64,000 nucleotides of DNA from Streptomyces taklimakanensis (GTDB taxonomy: Bacteria > Actinomycetota > Actinomycetes > Streptomycetales > Streptomycetaceae): contig NZ_WIXO01000001.1 of assembly GCF_009709575.1 (NCBI RefSeq), positions 5,148,001-5,212,000 of the forward strand. Direction: 5' to 3'. The position numbers were made by a program, and so were the translations under genes. Positions 54,201-63,258 of this stretch are shown here, piece by piece. Under the pieces are notes generated by a model. That model made no database searches, had not been told where the DNA came from, and saw only the letters and a program-made list of their open reading frames with translations. The first letter of the stretch is position 1. Each line of letters begins with the position of its first letter.

Positions 54201-54366
54201 CGACACGTTGGTGGGGGTGGGCGACATCACCGGGGACGGGCACGCCGACATCGTGGTGCGTGACCGTGCCGGGGTGTTGTACCGCAACAACGGCAAGGGG
54301 AACGGCACCTTCACCGGCCGGTACGAGATCTCCGCCGGCTGGGGAGGCTACAAGGGCCTGTTCTGA
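51238..54366 (+). CDS. large secreted FG-GAP/VCBS-repeat protein
   Basis: A 1042-residue exported protein. The signal peptide is VGRAAVAAVAAVVSAATVAA ending ALAAP. Roughly 750 residues resemble a beta-propeller-like series of TolB/WD-type strands (RPVVADEESIAFLVRVDGR, LTAVGDWLLYRRSHAT). The C-terminal 230 residues contain FG-GAP/VCBS calcium-type repeats: SFGDLDGDRCNDVLVRTDGG, SPGDITGDGRADLLGRRSAT, GVGDLDGDGHGEVLAHRGDG and GVGDITGDGHADIVVRDRAG. Such repeats fold as propeller blades. No catalytic domain is recognised, so it may bind carbohydrate or cell-surface partners. The GTG at 51238 is six bases after GGGAGGGG. Codon use in the last part is T-richer (GTG/TTG), suggesting a recombined tail. 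Confidence 0.82.
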   Translation: MARHTFARGRRVGRAAVAAVAAVVSAATVAALGPPALAAPTDVPRETVVPATERTSDVSAVLYGAESPWSTDGAGARGVLHTLEGRSGRQWTRYSDGETVPVPDRDDLPAPQSTGDDVLAHRDGNRVTLRDVPEGTTHTVDIPGEQGFLGVFGTTVVTFGTVTAEDGTVVREVHLLTPEAGGTTEDTVVGGLPAGSQIGRPVVADEESIAFLVRVDGRQRIALVARGTGRVRGWTAPVPVDYQYAVLTSGHLVLYSTFENALLVVPRADPSAAPVEVELEGGSVNPAHHLTAVGDWLLYRRSHATAPVRAVPAEGGEAVTLFTDVRPKISAAPGHTAVVVGRTGTEDEDDWGVHRVVEGEDGRPTVVTVKPLPRPGVTIRGVSLAHGRLMVADDSRGRREVWQRTVAETGTPEFGERTLFTDSATRFAPCPEQDAECSRVHGLADGRIVWLDRGTDGRDTIRVDGPGTYEDFSYSVRTGGRITDVSGEYLVHTAPGEQTVHRIGHHAGPVLTRAPGAAAVWGDLLWSPSGTAGAVTAYDLRTGETVRTVDTGAGCVPEELQAVGGRLYVDCAGDGPSVVHDPAAKRTVTVPSGEALLGDGYVVTHDRSSGQLTLTSVAGGTASGRVLAELPDTGTSQRNVRWTVDEFGGHVAWVDDQERVHLVPSGVPTRPLAALGAPDNAPEVWAATADATPSRVTSVLLSKPADRWTLTVRDAVTGRTVDTVTGGSAKGRLSVGWRGLHPGLTSDVFLPDGAYDWTLSVTAADGFGAALSYDGTVVLRGANKVRHDHAGAKQPDGVADMITVSTGGWLTFQQGDGAGGFSGKTSALGWSNSVLVVSFGDLDGDRCNDVLVRTDGGELRGYRPECGDPVGPETPYTSLGTGWNAYDVLTSPGDITGDGRADLLGRRSATGDIQLFAGRSDGTLAAGRKIRSAWTSYTKIVGVGDLDGDGHGEVLAHRGDGALFRYDGTGTGLLEDRVLLVANWGLSYDTLVGVGDITGDGHADIVVRDRAGVLYRNNGKGNGTFTGRYEISAGWGGYKGLF

Positions 54367-54400
54367 GCCGCCGGAGCCGCGAGGCCGGAAGGGCGGGACA

Positions 54401-54448
54401 CGGCGAGGGGCCGGGGAGACGGAAGGACGTCTCCCCGGCCCCTCGCCG
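54401..54448. terminator. strong hairpin between convergent genes
   Basis: A perfect 21-base inverted repeat (54401-54421 and 54428-54448, beginning CGGCGAGGGGCCGG) with loop GAAGGA. It serves the FG-GAP gene and possibly the convergent GPP34 gene. Confidence 0.85.
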
Positions 54449-54508
54449 TTCGGGCGCGCCACCACGCCTCCGTGGGGAGCCCAACGGGAACGGAGCCGAG
54501 GTCGGCTC

Positions 54509-55171
54509 TCAGGACGTCGTCGTGACCACGGTGGCCGCCATGATCACCACGACCGCCGTCTGCACGTCGCGGATCGCCCCGCGGACGCTCTCACCGGCCC
54601 AGTTGCCCTCGGCGATCTCCGCCATCCGGGGTTCGACCCGCTTGCGGGGCAGATCCGGGAACGCCTGCCGGTACAGGCGCGTGGCGTGCAGCAGGGCGAC
54701 CAGTCCGCAGGTGCGGTCGTCGGGCTCCGCGCCGTCCACGACCACGGAGACCAGACGCTCGCGCACCTCCCGTTCCACCGAACCGTCCGCCTCCGGATAA
54801 CGCCGCACGGGGAAGAGGCCGAGCACGCGGTGGCGCCGCTCGGCGACGAGACCGCGCTCGCACAGGCTGTCCACCGCGTCCGCCACGGCCTTCGGCTGGT
54901 CCTTCGTCAACCAGCCGGACGTCTTCTTCCGACCCCCGTCCCCCAGCCAGTCGGCGATCCGCTCCAGGCGTCCGTCGAGCAGGGGGACACCGGTCGGGGT
55001 GCGGTCGACGACCGTCAGCCGTCCGTCGTCCACCGCGACGCGGCCCGCCATGACCAGATCCAGCAGGATGCCGCCCGCGACCCCCCAGCCCGTGGAGGAC
55101 CAGTCCTGCGTCGCACCGGACTCGTCGTCCAGCGACAACAGCATGATCTCCTCACCCAACGTGACACGCAC
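54509..55171 (-). CDS. GPP34 (GOLPH3-like) family protein
   Basis: A 220-residue protein with the GPP34 layout. It begins LGEEIMLLSLDDESG and includes GVAGGILLDLVMAGRVAVDD, GLVAERRHRVLGLFPVRRYP and CGLVALLHATRLYRQAFPDL. Eukaryotic GOLPH3 binds phosphatidylinositol-4-phosphate; the bacterial role is unknown, though these proteins are very common in Streptomyces. The start is GTG at 55171 after GGGGAG. The hydrophobic C-terminus (TAVVVIMAATVVTTTS) may touch the membrane. Lone gene. Confidence 0.87.
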   Translation of the reverse strand: MRVTLGEEIMLLSLDDESGATQDWSSTGWGVAGGILLDLVMAGRVAVDDGRLTVVDRTPTGVPLLDGRLERIADWLGDGGRKKTSGWLTKDQPKAVADAVDSLCERGLVAERRHRVLGLFPVRRYPEADGSVEREVRERLVSVVVDGAEPDDRTCGLVALLHATRLYRQAFPDLPRKRVEPRMAEIAEGNWAGESVRGAIRDVQTAVVVIMAATVVTTTS

Positions 55172-55335
55172 CGGCGTCTCCCCACTTTCCGCGTTCGTCC
55201 TGTCGACCACAGACGCACGAACGCGCTTCCGAGGTTGCCTCCCGCGAGACGCGGAGGAACCGTGGTCCCGGAACAATCCGCTCCGAGCGGAGGCCCGGCC
55301 GGGAATCCCGTACGGTCGCGGTTGTTGGAACGGAC

Positions 55336-56370
55336 ATGACCGACGACACGCTGCGCACTGTCCGACTGTCGGTCCTCGACCGCTCCCTGATCCGACGCGG
55401 GGAGGGCGCGGACGAGGCCCTGCGCGCCACCGTGCGCTTCGCCCGGGAGATCGATGCGCTGGGATACCACCGCTTCTGGGTCTCCGAACACCACGGCGTG
55501 CCCGGTGTCGCCGGTTCCGCGCCGACGGTGCTCGCCGCGGCCGTCGCCTCGGCCACCACCCGCGTCCGGGTCGGCACGGGCGGGGTGATGCTGCCCAACC
55601 ACCGGCCGTTGGTGGTCGCCGAGCAGTTCGGGGTGCTGGAGTCGCTCTTCCCCGGCCGGATCGACATGGGCCTGGGCCGCTCGGTCGGCTTCACCGACGC
55701 CGTGCGGCGGGCCCTGGGAGCCGGGAAGGAGGACGCCGAGCGGTTCGGCGACGACCTGGCCGAGCTGCTGGGCTGGTTCTCCGGCGACGGCGCCCGGAGT
55801 ACGCCGCGGGTGCGCGCCGTGCCCTCCGAGGGGCTGCGGGTGCCGGTGTTCGTGCTGGCCACCGGCTCGGGGGCACGGCTCGCCGCCGAGCGAGGGCTGC
55901 CGCTGGTCACCGCACCGGCCCGCGGCGAGGAGCGGATGCTGCGCGCGATCGAGGAGTACCGCGCGGCCTTCCGCCCCTCCGCCGTGGCCCCGGAGCCGTA
56001 CCGAAGGCCGTACGTGGTCGTCTCGGTGAGCGCGGCGGCCGGCGCCACGGCCGAGGAGGCGGAGACGATGCAGGCATCGGAGGCGTGGGCGACGGTCGTC
56101 TCCCGCACCCGGGGCGTCTTCCCGCCGCTGCTTCCGCCCCGGGAGGTGCTCGCGCGGGAGGCGACCGAGCGGGAACGCGCGCTGTTCGCCGAGGCCCGGG
56201 CCTCCCAGGTGCACGGAACGGGGGAGGAGGTGGCGGCCGCGCTCGGCGCACTGGCGCGGCGCAGCGGTGCCGACGAGTTGCTGCTCACCCTCAACGCCCA
56301 CGACCACGGCCTGCGCCTGGACTCCTACCGGAGACTGGCCCGGCTGGCCGGTCTGTCCCCCACCGCCTGA
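55336..56370 (+). CDS. luciferase-like (LLM class) flavin-dependent monooxygenase
   Basis: A 344-residue TIM-barrel flavoprotein of the bacterial luciferase family. It shows LSVLDRSLIRRGEGADEALR, FWVSEHHGVPGVAGSAPTVL, TRVRVGTGGVMLPNHRPLVV and RIDMGLGRSVGFTD, the conserved series of this group. FMN and oxygen are used to oxidise a small molecule that cannot be named. The ATG at 55336 has a weak ribosome-binding site. Divergent from the GPP34 gene; no operon. Confidence 0.9.
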   Translation: MTDDTLRTVRLSVLDRSLIRRGEGADEALRATVRFAREIDALGYHRFWVSEHHGVPGVAGSAPTVLAAAVASATTRVRVGTGGVMLPNHRPLVVAEQFGVLESLFPGRIDMGLGRSVGFTDAVRRALGAGKEDAERFGDDLAELLGWFSGDGARSTPRVRAVPSEGLRVPVFVLATGSGARLAAERGLPLVTAPARGEERMLRAIEEYRAAFRPSAVAPEPYRRPYVVVSVSAAAGATAEEAETMQASEAWATVVSRTRGVFPPLLPPREVLAREATERERALFAEARASQVHGTGEEVAAALGALARRSGADELLLTLNAHDHGLRLDSYRRLARLAGLSPTA

Positions 56371-56524
56371 CGGCCGCCCGCGCGGCGAGCGGGCCGCGAC
56401 GGCCGGGCCCACGGCCGGTTCGCCCCCTCCGGTCCCCGTCGGGCGATGTCCTCCCACGCCGTCGGTCCGTGACCTACGCTGAGCATGACGGTCGGTCGTC
56501 GAACGAACACACCCCGGGGGATGG

Positions 56525-59179
56525 ATGGAACCCGTCGCCATCGGCGCTCGCCTCGCCTCGGCCGTGGTCGCCCCGTTGGTCAAGAGGCTGTTCAGGCGCG
56601 ACGGCGTCGGGGCGGACCTGGTCGACAGGCCGGCACACGTCCCCGGACTGGTGTCGTTCAAGGGCGAGAGACGCACGCTGACCGACAAGGACCTGTACGG
56701 GATCGCCGAGGAACTGGTCGGACGCGCCACGCAGTCGACGGGGATGGAGGAGCGGCTGCCGTCCTACGAACGGCGCGCCGTGATCCACGCGGTGGCCGAC
56801 TCGCTGCGCTCCGTCGGCGACCTCGACATGGACGACGTACAGGCGGTGCGACTGGGGCACCTGGCCCTCTCCCAGCACCTGAGGTCCCAGAACCGCGCGG
56901 CCACGCTCGGGTTGTCCGGCGACGCGGTGGCGCTCCACGCGAGCGTGGTGGACACCGCCTGCCTGCACATCCTGCACTTCTTCACCCAGCGCTCGTCGTT
57001 CGTGCCGCGCACCCTGCTGGAGCAGAGCCGCAGGATCGAGGAGCTGTCGAACAGGATCGACACCCTCATCGCGCGCACCCCGTCACCGGCCGACGCCCCC
57101 TTCGAGGAGCGCTACGCCCACTACATCGCGACGAAGCACGGCAGGTTGACCATCTTCGGAGTCGACCTCTCCGGGTCGCCCGAGGAATGGCCACTGGACG
57201 CCGCCTACCTGAGCCTGGACGCGACGAGCGGCGGTACGGACGCCGTCCCCGTACTGCTGCCCGCCGACCACCTGCCGGCGGGGCGCGACCGCGTGCTCCT
57301 GCGCGGCGTCGCCGGTTCCGGGAAGACGACACTCGTGCAGTGGCTGGCGGTGTCCACGGCACGCAGGCAGCTCGACGAGCGCCTGCTGTACCTCTACGGT
57401 CTGGTGCCGTTCGTGCTCCCGCTGCGCACGCTGACCCGGGGCGGCGCCGCCCTCCCCACCCCCGACGGCTTCCTGTCGGCCGTGGGCTGTCCCCTGGCCG
57501 ACGTCCAGCCCACGGGCTGGCTCGACAGGGTGCTGAGGTCGGGGCGCGGACTGATCCTGATCGACGGGATCGACGAGGTCCCCGAGAGCGAGCGCCAAGA
57601 GGCGCGCCGCTGGCTGCAGGACCTGATCGGCTCCTACCCCGACAACAGGTGGCTGGTCACCTCTCGACCGTCGGCGGTGCGGGAGGACTGGCTGGTGGGG
57701 GACGGCTTCACCGAACTCGACCTGGCCCCCATGAGCAGGGACAACGTGATCGAGTTCGTCAGGCGGTGGCACCGGGCCGCCGGCATCGGCGACCAGTACG
57801 CCACGGAACTGGTGCAGGCCGTCCGCGCCAAACAGGATCTGGGCCGGCTCGCCACCAACCCCCTCATGTGCGCTCTGATCTGCGCGCTCCACCAGGACCG
57901 CCGCGGCTACCTCCCCGACAGCCGCAAGGAGGTCTACGACGCGGCCCTCTCCATGCTGCTCTCCCGGCGCGACCGCGAACGCGGGATCCACAAGCCGGGA
58001 ACGATCCGCATCGGCCAGGCCCATCAGGTCCAACTGCTCCAGAAGCTCGCCTACTGGATGATCCGGAACGGCCGTTCGGAGATGGACCGATCCGACGCCG
58101 TCGACCTCCTGGGGAAGACCCTGCCGTCGATGCCGCAGGTCGCCGAGCAGGGGACCGTGGAGGAGATCTACCGCCACCTGCTGGTCCGCAGCGGTCTGCT
58201 GCGCGAACCCGGCGTCGGCTCGGTGGACTTCATCCACCGGACCTTCCAGGACTACCTGGGGGCCAAGGCCGCGGTCGAGGACCTCGACTTCGACTTCCTC
58301 ATCGCACACGCCCACCTCGACCAGTGGGAGGACGTCATCCGGATGTCCGTCGCCCACGCGCGCCCGATGGAGCGCACCCGGCTGCTCGCCGGACTGATCG
58401 AACGGGGCGACGCCTCGCGCAGCGACCCCCACCGACTCCACCTGTTGGCGGCCGCCTGCCTGGAGCACGCGACGGAGTTGGCCCCCGAGGTGAGGGCCGA
58501 GGTGCAGCGGCGGGCCGCGGACCTGATCCCGCCCCGGTCGGCCGACCAGGCACGCGCGTTGGCCGACGTCGGGCCGGTCGTCCTGGAGTTGCTGCCCGGC
58601 CCGGACGAGCTCTCCGACGACGAGGCCTACTACACCGTGCTCTCGGCGACCCGCATCGGCACCGACGCCGCGATCCCCATACTCGCCCGGTACCGAGGGC
58701 TCCAGGACCTGCGGGTGCGCTCCGAACTGGCCCGGGTGTGGAGCCGGTTCGACACCGAACGCTTCGCCGAGGACGTCATCGCACACCTCGGTGGGGAGGA
58801 CCTCCACTTCCCGGTCTCCAACCCGGGGGAGCTGCGTGCCCTCCGCTCCTTCGGGGGGCGGGACCGCATCAAGGTGTCGGGACCGATCACGCCCGAGGAC
58901 TTCACGAGGGAGTGCGTACCGGCCCGCCTCACCCACCTGTGGGTGGAAGTGGACCTGGGCTGCACGTGGGAGTGGCTGGGCTTCTTCCCCAACCTGCACA
59001 CGCTGACCCTGGAGATCCCCCTTCCGGAGATCGACGTGAGCACTCTGAGGAACGTGCGGTCGCTGCGGCTCCTCCGGCTCCCGGAGGAACCCCTCGTCAT
59101 CGGCGCGGAAACGCTCCCCGCCACCACCAGGGTCGTCAAGGAGCGCATCGGGGCGGCCCGGTACTCCGCGAGCGGATGA
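56525..59179 (+). CDS. NACHT-domain STAND ATPase, possible antiphage protein
   Basis: An 884-residue protein. Residues 1-190 are helical with an aliphatic first segment (IGARLASAVVAPLVKRLF) and resemble the N-terminal helical domains of bacterial NACHT proteins. The NACHT module follows: Walker A GVAGSGKTTL (261-270), Walker B LILIDGIDEVPE (343-354), then WLVTSRPSAV and the winged-helix part FIHRTFQDYLGAKAAVED. The C-terminus is helical and ends in an LRR-like block (LTHLWVEVDLGC, LHTLTLEIPLPEIDV, VRSLRLLRLP). Some bacterial NACHT proteins protect against phage. No separate effector domain is seen. The ATG at 56525 is used; another ATG four bases earlier is out of frame. Single-gene unit next to a Tn3 remnant. 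Confidence 0.85.
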   Translation: MEPVAIGARLASAVVAPLVKRLFRRDGVGADLVDRPAHVPGLVSFKGERRTLTDKDLYGIAEELVGRATQSTGMEERLPSYERRAVIHAVADSLRSVGDLDMDDVQAVRLGHLALSQHLRSQNRAATLGLSGDAVALHASVVDTACLHILHFFTQRSSFVPRTLLEQSRRIEELSNRIDTLIARTPSPADAPFEERYAHYIATKHGRLTIFGVDLSGSPEEWPLDAAYLSLDATSGGTDAVPVLLPADHLPAGRDRVLLRGVAGSGKTTLVQWLAVSTARRQLDERLLYLYGLVPFVLPLRTLTRGGAALPTPDGFLSAVGCPLADVQPTGWLDRVLRSGRGLILIDGIDEVPESERQEARRWLQDLIGSYPDNRWLVTSRPSAVREDWLVGDGFTELDLAPMSRDNVIEFVRRWHRAAGIGDQYATELVQAVRAKQDLGRLATNPLMCALICALHQDRRGYLPDSRKEVYDAALSMLLSRRDRERGIHKPGTIRIGQAHQVQLLQKLAYWMIRNGRSEMDRSDAVDLLGKTLPSMPQVAEQGTVEEIYRHLLVRSGLLREPGVGSVDFIHRTFQDYLGAKAAVEDLDFDFLIAHAHLDQWEDVIRMSVAHARPMERTRLLAGLIERGDASRSDPHRLHLLAAACLEHATELAPEVRAEVQRRAADLIPPRSADQARALADVGPVVLELLPGPDELSDDEAYYTVLSATRIGTDAAIPILARYRGLQDLRVRSELARVWSRFDTERFAEDVIAHLGGEDLHFPVSNPGELRALRSFGGRDRIKVSGPITPEDFTRECVPARLTHLWVEVDLGCTWEWLGFFPNLHTLTLEIPLPEIDVSTLRNVRSLRLLRLPEEPLVIGAETLPATTRVVKERIGAARYSASG

Positions 59180-59317
59180 CGGGTTCGGTGCCGGGAACCG
59201 AGGCCCCGGTAGTACTCGCCGAAAAACAACGGAGTAGTCCCTGACCTGGCCCGTTGCTGTGGAGCCGGTGGCTCGTTGGGCTGAACGAGTGAATCCGGCG
59301 GCGAGAGGGACGAGCAG

Positions 59318-60970
59318 ATGGCAACGCGGGTGTTCTCCGATGAGGCGTTCCTGCGGAAGTTCCTGCGTCCCCAGACGGTTCTCGGCGCCGCGGTGCAGTT
59401 GTGCACGCTGCCGTGGCTGGGCTTTGTGCCGTACGAAGTGCCGTCGGCACCGCCTGCGGCGGTGGGGCGGCTGGCCCGGCAGCTCGGCCTGCCGGTGGAG
59501 GTGCTGCGCGGCTACGGCGTTGTCCCGGGAGCAGACACGTACGGATCATCTGCGGCAGGTGGCGACGTATCCGGGGTGGCGGCCGGCGAAGTCGCTGGAG
59601 TCGAAAGAGTTGGACGAGTTCCTGCCGGCCCGCGCCATGGAGCATGATTCGCCGTCGCTGTTGTTCCGCCTGGGCTGCGAGGTCGAGAAGCCGAAGTTCC
59701 TGCGCGGCCTGGACGCCGACACGCTCGACATGTTCGCACTGCCCGCCGAACGGCGCCGTCACCTTGCCCAGATCGGCCGTCGGCTCACCTCGCAAGCCCT
59801 GGTGCGGCGGGAGCCGAACCGGCGCCATCCAATCCTGCTCACGCTACCGGCCCAGTCCGCGGTCGACGTCCTCGACTCGGTCGTGCGGCTCTTCGACCAG
59901 ACCCTGTCGGGTTCGGAATCCCGGACCCGGATCAAGCTGCGCGATGAACCCGCCGAGCGGGCCAAGCTCTCGGAGGACCGGCTCGCCCTGCTGGACGAGA
60001 TCCTGCCCGTGCTCGCCGACGTTGGCGTCCCGGACGAGGACGTCGGCACGCTGCTGCGCGAGAAGGTCGGGATGGACCGCATCCGTGCGGCATCCCGTAC
60101 GACGTGCCGGCGTGGACTGCGGAGTGGTGCATCCGTGAGGAGACGCTGCGGGAGGCCCACTACGTGCTGGGCGAGATCCTCGGCAACGCCACCGACCTGC
60201 CGATCACCGAGCACTCCACGGACACGCACGGCGTCACCTTGGTCAACTTCGGGCTCTTCGATTCCGTGGGCAAGCAGCTCTCGCCGCGCATCCGCGACCT
60301 GGGCAAGATCACCCTGTACCGGATGGGCGCGAAGGCCGACTACGAGGAGCGCTTCCCCACGGCGGGCACGCTGCTGGCGAAGAAGGCCAACCTCGACCTG
60401 GTGGCGGCTCACTGGGACGATCTGCTCCGCCTCGCCGGATCCGTGAAATACGGGCACGCCACCGCCTCGCTGATCGTGGGCAAGCTGTCGGCGTCCTCCC
60501 GGCAGAACGCGCTGGCCGCCGCACTGAAGGAGTACGGGGCGATCCGACGCACGATCCACGCGGCCAAGTACCTGTCGGACGAGGGCTGCAGGAGGAAGAT
60601 CGCCCGGCAGTTGAACAAGGGCGAGTCGCTTCACTCCCTGCGCCGCCGGCTCCACTACGCACGCGAGGGCAAGATCACCCGGTGCCAGCCCGAGCAGCAG
60701 AACGAGCAGGCGTGGTGCCTGACCGTCGTGACGAACGCGGTGGTCTGCTGGCACACCGAGTACATGGGCCTGGCCGTCGGCGAACTACGCGGCGCCGGTC
60801 GTGAGGTGGACGCCGAGGCCCTGGCGCACATCTCCCCGGCCCGCAGCTCGGCCGTGAACTACTACGGCTCCATCACCGTCGACTACGAACATGAACTCGC
60901 CCAGCTCGACGAGCAGGGCCACCGGCCCCTGCGAACCGCGGCCATCGACGAGCCCGGAGCCGGGCTGTAG
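59318..60970 (+). pseudogene. decayed Tn3-family transposase
   Basis: Three blocks of one Tn3-type transposase lie in order. The N-terminal DUF4158 part is MATRVFSDEAFLRKFLRPQT and VQLCTLPWLGFVPYEVPSAP. After a frameshift near 59525 the middle reads EQTRTDHLRQVATYPGWRPA and FLPARAMEHDSPSLLFRLGC. After a break near 60090 the C-terminus reads ADYEERFPTAGTLLAKKANL, KYGHATASLIVGKLSASSRQ and NEQAWCLTVVTNAVVCWHTE. About 550 of a normal 1000 residues remain, so a large internal part including catalytic Asp positions is lost. I did not find the terminal repeats. Confidence 0.85.
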
Positions 60971-61066
60971 CGGCAATCGGCCCGCAGAGCCCAGGGCCGT
61001 ACAGTCGAAGGCGGTCCGGAGTCGGCTGCAATGACCCCGGACCGCCTGTCTCAGCTCACTGCTCGG

Positions 61067-61252
61067 CTACTCGTCGGCATCCGCCTTCTGGGCAGCGAGC
61101 ACGCCGGTGACGCTGTACCCGTTCACGACTACACGCAGAGCGGCCCCCTCAGCCGGCCGCAGCGCGGTGGCGAGGTCGAAGCGGTGCGCGTCGAGCCACT
61201 CCTCACCTCGGTCGTACGGCTTGACGCCGTCAGCCCAGGTACCGGAGGCCAC
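61067..61252 (-). pseudogene. short open frame, probable gene fragment
   Basis: A 61-codon frame with protein-like composition: ASGTWADGVKPYDRGEEWLD, AHRFDLATALRPAEGAALRV and NGYSVTGVLAAQKADADE at the stop. No start signal or ribosome-binding site is obvious, and the frame can be read further upstream without a clear beginning. It lies between the Tn3 remnant and the exporter operon. I do not recognise it. Confidence 0.35.
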
Positions 61253-61312
61253 GCGGGCCGGACGACGGTACGGAACGAGGGGCGGGCTGCCGCTTCGAGG
61301 TGGTGCTGCCGG

Positions 61313-62098
61313 CTACTTCGGGTCGCGGTTGAACAGGGCCTTGGACCAGAAGTAGCCGAGAACCGTGAGGCCCACGCACCAGGCGACGGCCAGCCAGCCG
61401 TTGTGGCCGATCTCGCTGCCGAGCAGCAGGCCGCGCAGAGTCTCGATGGCCGGGGTGAAGGGCTGGTGTTCGGCGATCGGCTGGATCCAGCCCGGCATTG
61501 TCTCGGCGGGGATGAACGCGCTCGAGATCAACGGCAGGAGGATCAGCGGCATGGCGCTGTTGCCGGCCGCCTCGGCGTTCGGACTGGACAGGCCCATGCC
61601 GACCGCGATCCACGTCAGGGCCAGGGAGAACAGCGCGACCAGTCCGAAGGCGGCCAGCCACTCCAGGACGCTTGCGTCGGTGGAGCGGAAGCCGATGGCC
61701 ACGCCGACGGCCCCGACGAGCACCACGCTCATGACCGACTGCAGCACGCTGCCGACGACGTGCCCGACGAGCACCGATCCGCGATGGATCGGCATCGTAC
61801 GGAAGCGGGCGATGATGCCCTCGGTCATATCCATGGCCATGTACACGGCGGCGCCGATCGTGGTGCTGCCGACGGTCATCAGCAGAATGCCCGGGACGAT
61901 GTAGGTGACGTAGTCGGAGCGATCCGCGCCGCCGATGCCGGCGCTCATCGCGTCGCCGAAGATGTAGACGAAGAGCAGCAGCAGCATGACCGGCGTCAGC
62001 AGCAGGTTCAGGGTTCCGGATGGGTAACGCCGTGCGTGCAGCAGATTGCGGCGCAGCATCGTGGAGGAATCGCGTACGGCGAGGGACAGGGAGCTCAT
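61313..62098 (-). CDS. ABC-2 type permease, DrrB-like
   Basis: A 261-residue permease of the ABC2_membrane (DrrB) family with six hydrophobic helices. It shows RRYPSGTLNLLLTPVMLLLL, TYIVPGILLMTVGSTTIGAA, MTEGIIARFRTMPIHRGSVL and PLILLPLISSAFIPAETMPG. These pumps move drugs or lipids outward with a DrrA ATPase. The ATG at 62098 overlaps the ATPase stop by four bases. Last gene of the operon. Confidence 0.9.
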   Translation of the reverse strand: MSSLSLAVRDSSTMLRRNLLHARRYPSGTLNLLLTPVMLLLLFVYIFGDAMSAGIGGADRSDYVTYIVPGILLMTVGSTTIGAAVYMAMDMTEGIIARFRTMPIHRGSVLVGHVVGSVLQSVMSVVLVGAVGVAIGFRSTDASVLEWLAAFGLVALFSLALTWIAVGMGLSSPNAEAAGNSAMPLILLPLISSAFIPAETMPGWIQPIAEHQPFTPAIETLRGLLLGSEIGHNGWLAVAWCVGLTVLGYFWSKALFNRDPK

Positions 62099-63087
62099 CG
62101 GGCGGCCTCCTGGGCCTGCGTTGGGACGTTGCCGTCGGTGAGGGCGAAAAAGACGTCGTCGAGGTCAGGGGTGTGCACGGTCAGCTCGTCGGCCTCGATA
62201 CCGGCGGAGTCCAGCCGGTCGAGGACAGAGCGCAGCTCGCGCTGGCTGCCGCCGCTGGGGATCTGCAGCGCCAGCGCCTCGTCATCCCGCTGCACCTCAC
62301 GCAGCGCGGAGGCGGCGCTCTGGTAGGCGGAAGGATCGGTGAAGCGCAGCCGGATGTGCCCGCCGGGGATCATCCGTTTCAGCTCCTCGGCGCTGCCCTC
62401 GGCGACGATCTTGCCGTTGTCGAGGACGGCGATACGGTCGGCGAGCTCTTCGGCCTCGTCCAGATATTGGGTGGTGAGGAAGACGGTGACGCCGTTGGCA
62501 ACCAGCTCGCGGACGATGCCCCACATGTTGTGGCGTGCTCGCGGGTCGAGGCCGGTGGTCGGCTCGTCCAGGAAGATGATGCGCGGGCTGCCCACCAGGG
62601 TCATGGCGATGTCCAGGCGCCGCTTCATGCCGCCGGAGTAGCTCTGCACAGGCTTGTCGGCGGCGTCGCCGAGGTCGAAGCGCTCCAGCAACTCGGCGAT
62701 GACCCGCTTGCCCTCGCGCCTGGAGAGGTGGTTGAGGTCGGCCATGAGCAGCATGTTCTCCGTGCCGGTGATCAGGCCGTCGACGGCGGAGAACTGGCCG
62801 GTGACACCGATTGCGGCCCGTACCCGGTCCGGAGCCGAGGCGACGTCGTGGCCCGCGACCTGTGCCTGGCCGCCGTCGGCACCGATGAGCGTGGAGAGGG
62901 TCTTTACGGCGGTGGTCTTGCCGGCGCCGTTCGGGCCGAGCAGCGCGAAGACCGACCCGGCCGGGACGCGCAGGTCGATGCCGTCGAGGACGGTCTTGCC
63001 CCCGTAGGACTTGCGCAGGCCGACGGCGGAGATGGCGGGCGGACCACCGCCACCATTCCTGGATGTGGGCATGACAGATGAAGGCAT
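62095..63087 (-). CDS. ABC transporter ATPase, DrrA-like
   Basis: A 330-residue drug-resistance-type ATPase. Walker A is GPNGAGKTTAV, Q-loop IGVTGQFSAVDGLITGTENM, signature SYSGGMKRRLDIAMTL, Walker B IIFLDEPTTGLDPR and switch LTTQYLDEAEEL. The C-terminal DUF4162-like part holds VHTPDLDDVFFALTD. The ATG at 63087 follows GGGAGGG. It is 171 bases downstream of the second DUF1048 gene. Substrate unknown; induction via the PadR regulator is likely. Confidence 0.92.
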   Translation of the reverse strand: MPSSVMPTSRNGGGGPPAISAVGLRKSYGGKTVLDGIDLRVPAGSVFALLGPNGAGKTTAVKTLSTLIGADGGQAQVAGHDVASAPDRVRAAIGVTGQFSAVDGLITGTENMLLMADLNHLSRREGKRVIAELLERFDLGDAADKPVQSYSGGMKRRLDIAMTLVGSPRIIFLDEPTTGLDPRARHNMWGIVRELVANGVTVFLTTQYLDEAEELADRIAVLDNGKIVAEGSAEELKRMIPGGHIRLRFTDPSAYQSAASALREVQRDDEALALQIPSGGSQRELRSVLDRLDSAGIEADELTVHTPDLDDVFFALTDGNVPTQAQEAAR

Positions 63088-63258
63088 GGTGCCCTCCCTT
63101 TCGAAGGCTGTGATGGTGAGGGGGAGCGAAGGAGCCGGGACCGGTGGGTAGGGCGCTGATGCGCGGTGATGTCGCTGGTCGGTCCGCACCTGCTCGCGCT
63201 GCGCTGAGGCGAACGAACCACGCAGGCGGGCTCTGCCCGCAGGCATGAACCGACGGTG

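Noticed and set aside
50020..54465. A 1481-codon minus-strand open frame opposite nikD, nikE and the FG-GAP gene
   Set aside because: No domain can be recognised, and it mirrors genes with clear motifs, so it is a shadow caused by high GC content.
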